Shown piece after piece: positions 23,963 to 32,575 of a stretch of 64,000 nucleotides of DNA (position 1 is its first letter; each line of letters begins with the position of its first letter). The DNA comes from Hippopus hippopus. Taxonomy: Eukaryota; Mollusca; Bivalvia; Cardiida; Cardiidae. Made by a program: the position numbers and the translations under genes. Under the pieces are notes generated by a model. That model saw only the letters and a program-made list of their open reading frames with translations, was not told the DNA's origin and did no database searches. The stretch is taken from positions 43,586,845 through 43,650,844 of the forward strand of contig OX328105.1 in assembly GCA_946811185.2 (NCBI GenBank). Direction: 5' to 3'.

Positions 23963-25045
23963 CTGAGTGCCCCATTCTGCTATCCTGACAGTAAATGGGG
24001 CACCTGGGATAGCAAATGGGGCACTTTTGGAGCATTTTTGGGCGATAGTTGGCCTTTTATTGCAAATATCCTACCCCCATGTTCTATTTATAGTAACATT
24101 TTCATGCGGATTCTCGGATTTTATCGCTTACTCGGTCCCCTTGTGAGCTGTTGCAGAGATTGGCCAGTCCCTATCTGACTTCCCCTGAGCCCCTATTCTG
24201 CTTACCCTGAGTGGGGGTTGTACCCATTTTGCTATAGTAAGACTATATAGGATCGCTATGCTAAGAAGGATTGTCACATAGTTTGTAGTTTAGTCAGCTG
24301 TTGGTTGAGACCGTGATATGGAATAAGGTTAGGACTGCTTTATTGTTTACTTTTAACCACTACTTGGGGCTTTAAGTGGGGTTAGGGCAAAAAAAAAGAT
24401 CAGGGTTTGACCTTGATTTGATATAGAAGACAACCCGATCTTTAATCCTTACCACGCATCAGAGTAGAGATCAATGGGACTGTGTTGTACTTAGGTTGCT
24501 TTATTGTTTACTTTTAACCACTACTTGGGCTTTAAGTGGGGTTAAGGTAAAAAAAAGATCAGGGCTTGACTTAGACTTTTTTCATTGATTTGATATGGAA
24601 GGCAACCCGATCTTTAATCCTTACCACGCATCAGAGTAGAGATCAATGGGACTGTGTTGTACTTAGACTGCTTTATTGTTTACTTTTAACCACTACTTGG
24701 GCTTTAAGTGGGATTAGGGCAAAAAAAAGATCAGGGTTTGACTTAGACTTTTTTCATTGATTTGATATAGAAGACCTGATCTTTAGTCCTTACCACACGT
24801 CAGAGTAGAGATCAATGGGACTGTGTTGTACTTAGACTGCTTTATTGTTTACTTTTATCCACTACTTGGGCTTTAATGGACTTTAGGATTGATATGGAAT
24901 ACAGTTTGATCTTGATCTCGCTGTACCAGGCTGAGGCTAGGAGAATGGTTGCCCTTAGGCTTTTTTGAGTGTAAGTCTTTGACTGAAAGTCTTTTGACTG
25001 AAAATTGACAAATTTGAAAAGAAAGATCTTTTCGTAGTGTTGAGT

Positions 25046-25061
25046 AGCCCTGAAAAGGGCT
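25046..25061 (-). terminator. Histone-type 3' stem-loop, inner end of left TIR
   Basis: On the minus strand AGCCCTTTTCAGGGCT forms a 6-bp stem with a TTTC loop, preceded by AAAACA. A purine-rich GAAAAGATC follows 12-15 nt downstream. It lies 52 bp after the stop of the coiled-coil gene, in sense orientation. Shape, stem length and loop match the histone mRNA 3' signal; only the first base pair (A-T) differs from the G-C consensus. Confidence 0.7.
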
Positions 25062-25112
25062 GTTTTTGAGTATTGATTTATCTACCAAGTCTACTGGTCT
25101 TTTGGAATGATT

Positions 25113-25622
25113 TTACACCCACAATGTTCGCAGCATACTGTTTTTTGGCTCTTGATTTTCCTTTGATTGTTTTTCTTCCCTTACAACAGTCACGATAGAG
25201 TCTGCTAGTTTATAAAGACTGCTTTTATCAAAGTCATTCTCCACTGGAGGCTTCACAGCAACAACGGAAATACGCTTTCTCTGTTGGCATAATGTCTCAA
25301 TGTTTTTGCTCAGTTGTTCGGTGTCTGCGTTCAAAGTCTTTTTTTCCTCCATTTGTTTGTTGAAAGTCTTCAGTTCTTCTAAAATCTGAGTCAATATAGA
25401 ATCTTGCTTTGAATTCAACTGTCTTACTTCTTCAAAAATGCTGTCCATTACCGTCGATGGATTGATGAGTGTTGAATTCATTGCTGTCGATAGAATATCC
25501 CCATTGTTTTCTTTCAGTAGGAATTCGTCTATGTCGAAACCATCCAAGTTAATTCCGTCCAAGTTGAAATCCATTTTCTCCGTTAGCGTTTTTATTCGAG
25601 AACTGAGAGACGAATGATTCAT
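25113..25622 (-). CDS. Coiled-coil protein of unknown function (169 aa)
   Basis: I do not recognise this protein. Residues 20-45 are acidic and Asp-rich. Residues about 55-115 are predicted helical with heptad-like spacing and many Gln, Lys and Glu (coiled coil). The C-terminus is mixed charge. It is the outermost gene on the left and faces the terminal repeat. It has a TATAAAAG box at 25643-25650, only about 20 bp before the ATG, a shared palindromic module further upstream and a histone-type stem-loop after its stop. An early regulatory or a virion accessory role are both possible. Confidence 0.7.
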   Translation of the reverse strand: MNHSSLSSRIKTLTEKMDFNLDGINLDGFDIDEFLLKENNGDILSTAMNSTLINPSTVMDSIFEEVRQLNSKQDSILTQILEELKTFNKQMEEKKTLNADTEQLSKNIETLCQQRKRISVVAVKPPVENDFDKSSLYKLADSIVTVVREEKQSKENQEPKNSMLRTLWV

Positions 25623-25642
25623 TATTTGGAAAATATCGTTGG

Positions 25643-25650
25643 CTTTTATA
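25643..25650 (-). promoter_or_regulatory. TATA box of the coiled-coil gene
   Basis: TATAAAAG on the minus strand, 21-28 bp upstream of the ATG at 25622. The transcript would have almost no 5' untranslated region. Confidence 0.6.
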
Positions 25651-25660
25651 AGCTGGTGGG

Positions 25661-25814
25661 AGGATTGACCTACTTTGGCTCAGAATTAACGGTGACCGAT
25701 CAAAATGTGTAATGATATAACGAACGAATCGATTGGACAACGTTAATTCTGTGTCAAAGTAGGTCAATCCTCTCGTCAGAACTAGGAATTGACCTACTTT
25801 GACTCAGAATTAAG
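25661..25814. promoter_or_regulatory. Palindromic regulatory module, left copy
   Basis: Two inverted 31-bp arms (25661-25691, 25741-25771) read GGATTGACCTACTTTG then a CAGAATTAACG tail. A third direct arm lies at 25786-25814. The spacer between the arms matches 37197-37252 in reverse. The arms contain TGACCT and, in the third arm, TGACTCA, resembling nuclear-receptor half-site and AP-1 words. It lies upstream of the gene at 25622. Function as promoter, enhancer or origin is inference. Confidence 0.65.
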
Positions 25815-25971
25815 AGGTAACTTCGGGAAAAAAGAATGAAGAACTCCGTTGTTTTTAAACAGTAGAACTTTTATTTGAACAGAACTAAACAATGAACATA
25901 TTTACAACAAGACACATAAATAAAGAACTGTTAACAATAAGAACATTGAAAATGTTTTTTATGTCTTTTTT

Positions 25972-26472
25972 TCACTGTTTTTGGGAAGTCTCTGAGAGTT
26001 TGTTGTATAGATTTCCGTAGTGGTGATAAAACCATGATGATACAGCTCGATCGTTTCGGTGATGTTCCGTTGAGAGGAATTTTTGTTGAAGATATTTTTG
26101 TATATTGTATCCTCTAGCAGCAGCACCCAATGCGAAGATACAGTAAAATCCGCAAACTTTCTCCTGTAGACTCTGAAGAGTTTGACGAATGTATCTCCAC
26201 GATAAAGAATGATTGTCTAAAAAGTTTATGATTTCAGGCTCAAGTGGTGGTAGTCCGTAGGAATCAAAGTATAGTACATCGCCACTATTGTTGAATATCA
26301 CTGCCACCCAGTGTTCTCCTGGCATATTTGATCTCTCTGTATTCACAATATAAGCTTTCACATGATTGGGTTTTTGTCGAGGTAACTGGTCTTTTGCACA
26401 CACTTTTGCCTGTAGATTTTTTATCCATATTCCATGATCCAATATATTTTGAATTTCAGAAGTATACATCAC
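25972..26472 (-). CDS. PRO: Adenain-like cysteine protease
   Basis: This 166-residue protein has the adenovirus protease (family C5) motifs in order: GEHWVAV with catalytic His54, YFDS with Asp70, and a Gln-rich stretch (oxyanion Gln100 or 103) before CGFYC with nucleophile Cys107. In Polintons and adenoviruses this enzyme matures capsid proteins inside the particle. Length and spacing are normal and no lesion is seen. The first of two adjacent Met codons is taken as start. It ends 350 bp before the coiled-coil gene's start. A conventional AATAAA lies on the minus strand near 25869, in contrast to the stem-loop genes. Confidence 0.93.
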   Translation of the reverse strand: MMYTSEIQNILDHGIWIKNLQAKVCAKDQLPRQKPNHVKAYIVNTERSNMPGEHWVAVIFNNSGDVLYFDSYGLPPLEPEIINFLDNHSLSWRYIRQTLQSLQEKVCGFYCIFALGAAARGYNIQKYLQQKFLSTEHHRNDRAVSSWFYHHYGNLYNKLSETSQKQ

Positions 26473-26481
26473 GTTTTTTTC

Positions 26482-26946
26482 TTAGTCACTTTCTTCCCAG
26501 GATTGTTTTACTTTGTAACACCAGTGATGTAGCCAAGACGAATCCACAAATTCAGATAAAATGTTTTCTTTTAAATCCTTCCACAATCTGTAGGCTTCCA
26601 TATATCCACTTTCATCGAGTTTCATTTCCATTAATTCAGGATACCATTGTTCCATGATTTTGTATGGATTTAATTCCATCATAGCTTTTTCTATGAACAT
26701 ATCTGTTTGTTCTTGTCTGTTCTTGAATAAACACATAAAGTGCTGTATTTGACTGGGGTGATCCACTTGACATCCGTAACACTGGTTGCGAGCTTCACTG
26801 GTAATAAGATTTTGTAAATCTTCAATCATATTTTTTTCGAAGCTATTGTGAATGTCATTTTTCCGAGTAGAGATGCACTTTGAAGTAGAATATTTCACTT
26901 CTTCTGCTTCTTCTCTCAGGGACATAGCAAATCTGAGTCCAAGCAT
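26482..26946 (-). CDS. Conserved Cys/His protein (CYGCQ..HPSQ motif)
   Basis: A 154-residue protein with a helical N-terminus and, at about residues 50-72, C-x2-C-x3-DHPSQ-x2-H-x2-C, which could bind one zinc ion. The rest is Glu- and Trp-rich. The motif recurs in Polinton/adintovirus-type loci of invertebrates to my recollection, but I know of no assigned function. It ends 9 bp before the protease start, so the two are probably co-transcribed. A TATATAG word lies about 10 bp upstream of the start. Confidence 0.75.
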   Translation of the reverse strand: MLGLRFAMSLREEAEEVKYSTSKCISTRKNDIHNSFEKNMIEDLQNLITSEARNQCYGCQVDHPSQIQHFMCLFKNRQEQTDMFIEKAMMELNPYKIMEQWYPELMEMKLDESGYMEAYRLWKDLKENILSEFVDSSWLHHWCYKVKQSWEESD

Positions 26947-26969
26947 TGTTTTTTCTATATATGCTCTTT

Positions 26970-27100
26970 AGTCCTGAAAAGGACTGTTTTTGATATATAT
27001 ATATACTCCTTAGCCCTGAAAAGGACTGTTTTTTTGTGAAAGCTGTCTTTTTGTTCCGGGGTAATGAATAAGAGATCTGTTCAGAGTCCTGAAAAGGACT
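26970..27100 (-). terminator. Three tandem histone-type stem-loops after the capsid gene
   Basis: Stem-loops at 27085-27100, 27012-27027 and 26970-26985 each read AGTCCTTTTCAGGACT or a one-base variant (AGGGCT arm with a G-T pair) on the minus strand. Each is preceded by an A-rich run ending in ACA. The first is 22 bp after the capsid stop codon. The last is followed directly by AAAGAGC. Three in a row is unusual, and the compensated stem changes argue for selected structure. Confidence 0.7.
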
Positions 27101-27122
27101 GTTTTTTCTGTTGATTACAAGA

Positions 27123-28448
27123 TTAGTAATCTGTGATGATTTCTCTCAAACTGTTGATTTCAACCTGATTGTCAAATTCAGCAAAGACAATAACGTTGAT
27201 AACTGCTGCTAGAGCTTGAGCGAACTGAAGTTCAATTCGAAGACTTCCAGTTTTTATAGGATGAAACTGTCCTTCTTCACTGCCTTGATCAGCTGTCAAA
27301 TCGTATCCCCACAAACAGTATCCACCAATATAGTCTTCTTTGGCAATATCAAATGATTAATTGAGTCCAAAGGCTGAGATAGCCTGATACATTGACAAAT
27401 ATGATTTCAAATACAGTCCTCCTTCAAAGTTAGGCTCAAAGAGTCTGTTATGAATACTGTGACCATTACATAATACATCTATTTTTGACAGATTAAAATG
27501 TTGAAAGAAAAATGGGTTGGTGCCATAACTCCCATTATAAGCAGCATTTGTTACCATTGCAATGAAAATACGTTTTGGAAGCTGTCCTTGAAACAAATGA
27601 TCTTCAACTTTAGAGTGAAGTCCGGTGCCAATGGTAAAAGTTTTTACTTCTACTCTACGAATAGGAATTTTCATGTTTTGCTAAGCATTAACATGATTAA
27701 GATCATTTGCAATAACAGGCAACAATTCAACATTTCGCACATGAAGACTGACTGTTTCCAGTACAATTTTTGTAGCTGGTGCACCAGTACCTCCTGTGAG
27801 ACAAAAGTTTTCCGAAGTCCTGTTTAATCTAAGTCTGATTTCAATTCCGTTCGGTAAATATTTTTCTTGTTGAAATAGATCAAGATGCAATCGTCCGAAA
27901 AGTTCTGCATTTTTGCTTTGTGCAATTACACCTATTCTTGTTTTTAAACCCTCATTATCAGCATCATGGTTGAGTGAATTGAAATGACCAGTGGTGTCTT
28001 CAGCCCAAAGTACGCTATCTTTCAAATGCGTAGACTTGCTATCGGCATTATATGACAGAAGATTTTCGATATACGCTCTGTATGGATAGGTGTCTGAATT
28101 ACTGCTGATTAATTTATTATTTAGATACAAATCGACGCTGCTAAACATACTATGCAGGAAATTGTTTACAGGTGCCACATTTGAACCGGCCTCTAAATCA
28201 TTACCGTCTGCTTTAATGATTTTGAATTTGATATACAAATACGATTGTGCCAAATCTGTCCAATGTTCGGTTTGAGGTGGTATGATAAATTCTATCGGTG
28301 CATTGTTTGACAAAGATGATATTGGAAAATGTTCAACCCATTGACTTTCTTGCATAGTTGTCATTGTAGGTGGTACAGAAAGAACATTGAGTTCTGATTT
28401 ACTGCATTCACAAGACCCGTTTTGCATCATTTTCAAATTGTTTTTCAA
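27123..28448 (-). pseudogene. MCP: Major capsid protein (double jelly-roll), two in-frame stops
   Basis: One continuous minus-strand frame of 442 codons carries the Polinton/adintovirus hexon-like capsid protein. The N-terminal CECSKSELNVLSVPPT region, the SQWVEHFPISSL segment and a C-terminal INVIVFAEFDNQVEI strand are recognisable. It is interrupted by TAG at 27681-27683 and TAA at 27357-27359, with no frameshift. Each lesion is a single codon. They may be old nonsense mutations, or the first (TAG followed by CAA, a leaky context) could be read through. As it stands, full-length product is not expected. Related database entries are often labelled F54H12.2-like. Confidence 0.88.
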
Positions 28449-28470
28449 TCAAATATATTAATCAAACATA

Positions 28471-28860
28471 TTAATCAAATATATCAAGAGGTCTAGGTCT
28501 ACTGTAATGATTTCTTTGTTTCTTATTGATGATCTTACCGTTGCGAGATCGAGAAGATAACTGACGTGTTTCTCGCGATTTTCTTTTATCTATCCCTGTC
28601 ATTACCTCTAACTTTTGTGCTAAATCATGAATAGATTGTTTTCCCCGTGAAACTGCAACTTTTTTTGGACTTTTGCCTCGTAAGAGGATATCTTCTGCTG
28701 CACGTAATCCTTGTTTGATTCCTTCTTTTTTAATAGCATTAAACCCAGATTTGACTAGAGGTTTTATCAATGGAGTTACTGTTTTAAGTGCTGATTTAAA
28801 TAGGGAACCTAATCCATAGCCATACTGATGTTTTACACCGCGATAAACTGGTAACTTTTT
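28471..28860 (-). CDS. Putative minor capsid protein, no ATG
   Basis: The frame is open from a stop at 28861-28863 to the stop at 28471. Its start reads KKLPVYRG, then a Tyr/Gly-rich GYGLGSLF, a Pro/Lys segment, amphipathic helices and a very basic tail. This layout resembles the short basic minor capsid proteins (pVI or pX-like) of adintoviruses. No ATG occurs in the conserved N-terminal part. The only late candidate is a TTG near 28770, which would delete it. Either the start codon was lost, a non-ATG start is used, or a spliced leader supplies it. Confidence 0.6.
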   Translation of the reverse strand, partial: KKLPVYRGVKHQYGYGLGSLFKSALKTVTPLIKPLVKSGFNAIKKEGIKQGLRAAEDILLRGKSPKKVAVSRGKQSIHDLAQKLEVMTGIDKRKSRETRQLSSRSRNGKIINKKQRNHYSRPRPLDIFD

Positions 28861-28864
28861 TTAA

Positions 28865-29770
28865 TTATTTTTCAGTTGAACGTTGTCTGAAATGCAACTT
28901 AACGATTGTCTTACCAGTAATGAAGTGAACTGGTATACCAGAATCCCCCGTTATTTGAATGTGAATCATATCGAAATCGGATTTCGAAACGGGAATGTAA
29001 TGCGGTATTGTAATTTCATGATTGATATGCTGACAACCATTATTATTTTCAATTGCATCGGATGTTTTGAAAGGCAGAACACGAAGTATGGGAGCAAGTC
29101 TATCACCCACTATATTGTGTTCAGCAATATCTGAATAAACGTACAGATGATTGTAGCCAGCATCAATGTTAGCAGTGTATTTAAAGTAATCGAAAATATT
29201 TTTACCCTGAAAAAATGTCTCATTTTTGTATTCTGGTGATCCACCCAGTTTTAAAAACAGTGATGAATGTAATTTGAGTCCCGTTTTTATAATATTTTCG
29301 AAAATAATTTTCGGACGTTTGGATAAAGTTGAATATTTAATGTACAGAGTCGCCGATCTCTTATGAAGGGCAACGCCTATGTTATCTTGAATCAACTCAT
29401 TGATTACCTCTATAAGATGCTGTGGTGAAGTGTAACTCCCAGATGGAAAGATAAATCGAATTGACCATTTTATCGGTTTATTTGCACTATTTCGTCTTAT
29501 TGGAGACACCTGCATATTATCTCTTTTTCTGTCTAGATCTGATACTAATTTGGTAAAATCGGCATCTGTTGTTATAATTTCGAACTGCGCTTCTTCTTCA
29601 CTTATGTTTAAGAACTGAGAGGGAGTAATAAGTTGACCTAACGCAACTTCCCAATTTTCCTTGTCAATATGAACTGTCTTTGGTAAATGAACCTTAAAAC
29701 AACATTGTGTGTTGTTCGGATAAAAGTTTATGGAACTATCGCTAGGTAGAGTTAGATAAAACGAATTCAT
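28865..29770 (-). CDS. Penton / minor capsid protein (single jelly roll)
   Basis: An intact 301-residue protein starts M-x-x-F-Y-L-T-L-P-S and has a YPNNT motif near residue 20 and WEVALGQL near 40. It ends with a DSGIPVHFITGK-x4-LHF strand. This order is that of the Polinton penton protein, which fills the five-fold vertices of the capsid. The start overlaps the end of the next upstream gene (2-TM protein) by 29 bp. It stops 2 bp before the stop that bounds the minor capsid frame, fitting a compact late virion operon. No lesion. Confidence 0.85.
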   Translation of the reverse strand: MNSFYLTLPSDSSINFYPNNTQCCFKVHLPKTVHIDKENWEVALGQLITPSQFLNISEEEAQFEIITTDADFTKLVSDLDRKRDNMQVSPIRRNSANKPIKWSIRFIFPSGSYTSPQHLIEVINELIQDNIGVALHKRSATLYIKYSTLSKRPKIIFENIIKTGLKLHSSLFLKLGGSPEYKNETFFQGKNIFDYFKYTANIDAGYNHLYVYSDIAEHNIVGDRLAPILRVLPFKTSDAIENNNGCQHINHEITIPHYIPVSKSDFDMIHIQITGDSGIPVHFITGKTIVKLHFRQRSTEK

Positions 29771-30071
29771 TTTTTACTGTCAACGATATAACAACACCCG
29801 GTTGTTTTTGTCCTGATTTGGTGAATTTTAACCCTGGAGATGGAAGAATATACCCAAGTGAACTACTTAACAATATCAACCACAATTCACGATCTTGACT
29901 TTGAATACTTAAATGTACTATCGAGGTTGCAATAATTGCGTAAATGACTATAATCTGTGTAATATATGTAAACTGATTCTTAGGAACACGATTTCCACAG
30001 CAATTGTAATTTTTACTACTACTACTATCCACACTTTCTGTTCCAGTCTCAATGTTCGACTGTGAATTCAT
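29742..30071 (-). CDS. Two-helix membrane protein
   Basis: A 109-residue protein has an N-terminal Ser/Asn-rich tail, a CCGNRVPKNQ motif and two hydrophobic segments (about residues 36-56 and 66-82, the second ending GYILPSPGLK). Small 2-TM proteins of this pattern occur next to the capsid genes of Polinton/adintovirus elements as I remember them. A membrane or inner-virion role is likely but unproven. It overlaps the penton gene start by 29 bp in another frame. Confidence 0.75.
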   Translation of the reverse strand: MNSQSNIETGTESVDSSSSKNYNCCGNRVPKNQFTYITQIIVIYAIIATSIVHLSIQSQDRELWLILLSSSLGYILPSPGLKFTKSGQKQPGVVISLTVKNEFVLSNST

Positions 30072-30113
30072 AACGAATGCAGTGACTTTTTATCTAAAAG
30101 TTTTTTTTACTGT

Positions 30114-31226
30114 TCAAGACACCAAATAGGATTCTGGTATCCAACTTTGAAATCTTTTTGGATAACCTTTCCAATTGACTTTTATTTCTTTGATTAATTT
30201 TTTACCCTCACGTCTTGTACGTTTATCAAGAACTGAATCAATTTCATAAATTTCATCATCTTTTATTAATTGAAGTTCATGTTCATAATAGGTTCCCAAA
30301 ATTTGTTCACCCTGTAAATCTTTTATTTTATATGTGATAGGCGAAAATGTTTTGTTGACATGAGTGATTTCAAATATTTCTTGTGTCCAATTTGGTAAAT
30401 ATCCCTTATCAAATGTATGTTTTGTTTTATTGATTCGAACATGATCTCCAATTTTGAATTTTGGCTTCTTTGTCAATACAATTGACGATAATTGCCGATA
30501 CAGATTTTTCGAAATCTCTGCCTCATTCGATTTTGTTACCAGTACAGGAGATGTTTTTATACTTCTGTGAAAAGTATGATTGTAATTTTTAACTAAAGAA
30601 TTCAAAATGTCAATGTAACGCCTTGTTTTCTTGTACGTAAAGTATTTCCACATTCTCGTTTTTAAAGTTCGTTGAAATCTTTCAACGATACTTGCTTTTG
30701 TCTCTGGATTTTCAGTGGTGAAAAAATGAATCTGATTCTTTTTCAAGTATTGTTGAAACAGTTTGTTTTTGAATTCCGAACCTTTATCTGTTTAAAGTGA
30801 CAAAGGTTTTCTTTTTGATTTCTGAACAATAGATTGAAATGCTTTAATCAAAGTTTTTCCCGTTTTATTTGGAATAGGGACAACCCATGAAAATCTTGAA
30901 AACACATCAATCACACAAAGTAAATATTTCTTGCTATCATTTTGTCTTGCTAAATGTTGCATGTTAGCCAAATCAGCTTGCCATTGATAATCTATACCAC
31001 CTACAATAGTTTTTCGTCTTTTGAATCGACGACGGATCAGTTTGTGCAAGGTATAGGTGGATTCACCCTGCAACCACTCTTGAACATCTCTGTATCTTAT
31101 TCCTTTTAAAACAGATTTCGCAGCGTGATACAATTGATTTATTCCAGTAAATGCGACAGTACTGTTAGGATCATAAAACAACTTTTTTAACACGTAATCA
31201 AGTTTAGGCTTTACCATGGCTCCCAT
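30114..31226 (-). pseudogene. INT: Chromodomain integrase, one in-frame stop
   Basis: A 371-codon frame encodes a retroviral-type (rve) integrase of Polinton kind. The catalytic DDE is visible: Asp in W-Q-A-D-L, Asp in T-D-K-G-S-E-F and Glu in A-S-I-V-E-R-F. It is followed by an SH3-like segment (FKIGDHVRI ... NWTQEIFEI) and a C-terminal chromodomain-like module (VNWKGYPKRFQSWIP). TAA at 30792-30794 lies directly before the second catalytic Asp. The enzyme integrates the element with a 6-bp duplication. The copy is otherwise undamaged. Its start overlaps the next gene by 16 bp. Confidence 0.9.
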
Positions 31227-32080
31227 GACTGAAGTGTTTGACGAGACGGGGTCTTTTTTATAGACTTTGGTGGAGTTAACAGTTCTTTAACATAGAATTG
31301 CTTCAATCGTTCTCTTTCTTCAGGCCTCATGTATGGCGATTTTTCTTTGATCCTTTCCATACTTTTTTTAGCACTTTTTGTAGGGGACTTCCTTGCACTT
31401 TTTCGTACGCTTTTTGGCGTGTGAAATAAGTGATCAGATTCTCCATAGGATTCTTCATCTTCACTCAGTGATTTATCATGAGCTTTTTGCATCCATCTCC
31501 ATCGGCTCGAATTGCCAATAACTTCTTGAGGTATATTGCTTTCATGTAATGCCTTCGAAAAAGTTTTCCATCCTCTGGGTTCAACACCTTTTCTTTGACG
31601 TATTGCATCATTGATAAGATCAATAATATTGGAACCATGAATGCGTGTACCTTTGTATGACACGACTCCTTGTTCGTTCCAAGTTAAATTATTGTTATCT
31701 TTTATCATACTCAAAAGTAACTCAGCTTTTCTTTTCATGGTTTTTGGTACACTTTGCAAAATTTGATCATGCAAGGCAACAGATGCTGATTTCTGTACAC
31801 GATCATCAGTTTTTGCCATTGGAAGAGAATTGATCAAGGATGGTTTTGCTTTTTGAAGCGAATTTTGTAACTTAAACAAAGTTTCACCATACCTTCGAGC
31901 TTTTTCTGTTTCTGACAAATCGGTACTTTGTAAAATCTGACTCATGTCTTTTTGAAGATGTGATACATCTACAACTTGTGGGTCGGGTGGTAAACGAGGT
32001 TTTTGAGATTGTTCGGCTTTCCATCGTTTCATATTTTCTAAGGCTTGGTAAGGCACAATAACCATTTTTCTAACAGACAT
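31211..32080 (-). CDS. Conserved Polinton-type protein with basic SP-repeat tail
   Basis: A 289-residue protein with a helical N-terminal half (starts VPYQALENMKRWKAEQ; later DLSETEKARRY) and a central segment GTRIHGSNIIDLINDAI. The tail has repeated K-S-x-R-K-S-P and TPPKS motifs. It occurs beside capsid genes in related elements and is probably a virion-internal protein, but I cannot name a function. The frame is intact. It overlaps the integrase start by 16 bp, suggesting one transcription unit. Confidence 0.7.
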   Translation of the reverse strand: MSVRKMVIVPYQALENMKRWKAEQSQKPRLPPDPQVVDVSHLQKDMSQILQSTDLSETEKARRYGETLFKLQNSLQKAKPSLINSLPMAKTDDRVQKSASVALHDQILQSVPKTMKRKAELLLSMIKDNNNLTWNEQGVVSYKGTRIHGSNIIDLINDAIRQRKGVEPRGWKTFSKALHESNIPQEVIGNSSRWRWMQKAHDKSLSEDEESYGESDHLFHTPKSVRKSARKSPTKSAKKSMERIKEKSPYMRPEERERLKQFYVKELLTPPKSIKKTPSRQTLQSWEPW

Positions 32081-32113
32081 GGTGTGATTTTTTTTTAAAA
32101 ATAATAAAAATAA

Positions 32114-32530
32114 TTACAAGGCTTTTAGAGCCCCTCCTATTCCACCGATCACGGCTTTTCCTAACAAAGGTAATAATGGAGGTGCAAGCAATGGAAGAAA
32201 TCCACCTTTTTGATTTAAAATTTGTTTTTTATTTTTTTCAGAGACCGATTTCGAAGCTAAACGTCTGAGATGTTGTCGGCTTGAATACAACTGCTTCTTC
32301 TGAGCTGATGATAAATGTACATTGCCTTTTAAAACATTATGACAGCATTCCGATATACATTTTATCACTTCTGATGGCGAATCCTTCACAAGTCTTTTAC
32401 ATATTTTTGGTGTAGCCTGCATCATGGCCATAACCATCGAACCGTGTTTTTTAATCAGAGGTGTTTTCTTCATGTTGACTTTATCTCTATCTCGAATTAA
32501 ATGATGATGTAAGATCCATATCACTATCAT
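32114..32530 (-). CDS. Small basic core-like protein (KGNVHLS..., Gly tail)
   Basis: A 138-residue protein. Its core reads VIKCISECCHNVLKGNVHLS, then a Lys/Arg-rich helix (HLRRLASKSVSEK) and a hydrophobic, Gly-rich end (GGFLPLL ... GGIGGAL). This motif set is frequent in Polinton/adintovirus loci; role unknown, perhaps a core or membrane-active minor virion protein. The start is uncertain: the later Met at residue 20 (MKKTPL) looks better than the first. The next gene upstream has the same layout and is probably a diverged paralogue. Confidence 0.7.
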   Translation of the reverse strand: MIVIWILHHHLIRDRDKVNMKKTPLIKKHGSMVMAMMQATPKICKRLVKDSPSEVIKCISECCHNVLKGNVHLSSAQKKQLYSSRQHLRRLASKSVSEKNKKQILNQKGGFLPLLAPPLLPLLGKAVIGGIGGALKAL

Positions 32531-32575
32531 TTATACCTGTTGTAACATCCTATCTTTTACAGTCAGAATTCTTTT

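Larger units (their letters stand above)
23905..25066. repeat. Left terminal inverted repeat
   Basis: Matches 37568-38764 in reverse complement, with small indels. It begins with a 22-bp stem hairpin (23914-23962). From about 24333 it contains roughly four tandem units of 162-171 bp (words GCTTTATTGTTTACTTTTAA and GATCAATGGGACTGTGTTG). The inner end carries the histone-like stem-loop that follows the leftmost gene. Confidence 0.92.

Noticed and set aside
24873..25088. Minus-strand frame crossing the stem-loop in the left TIR, and its counterparts at 36628-36867
   Set aside because: They read through the duplicated histone-like hairpin and share only that part. The frames start after or overlap gene stops and have no further similarity.
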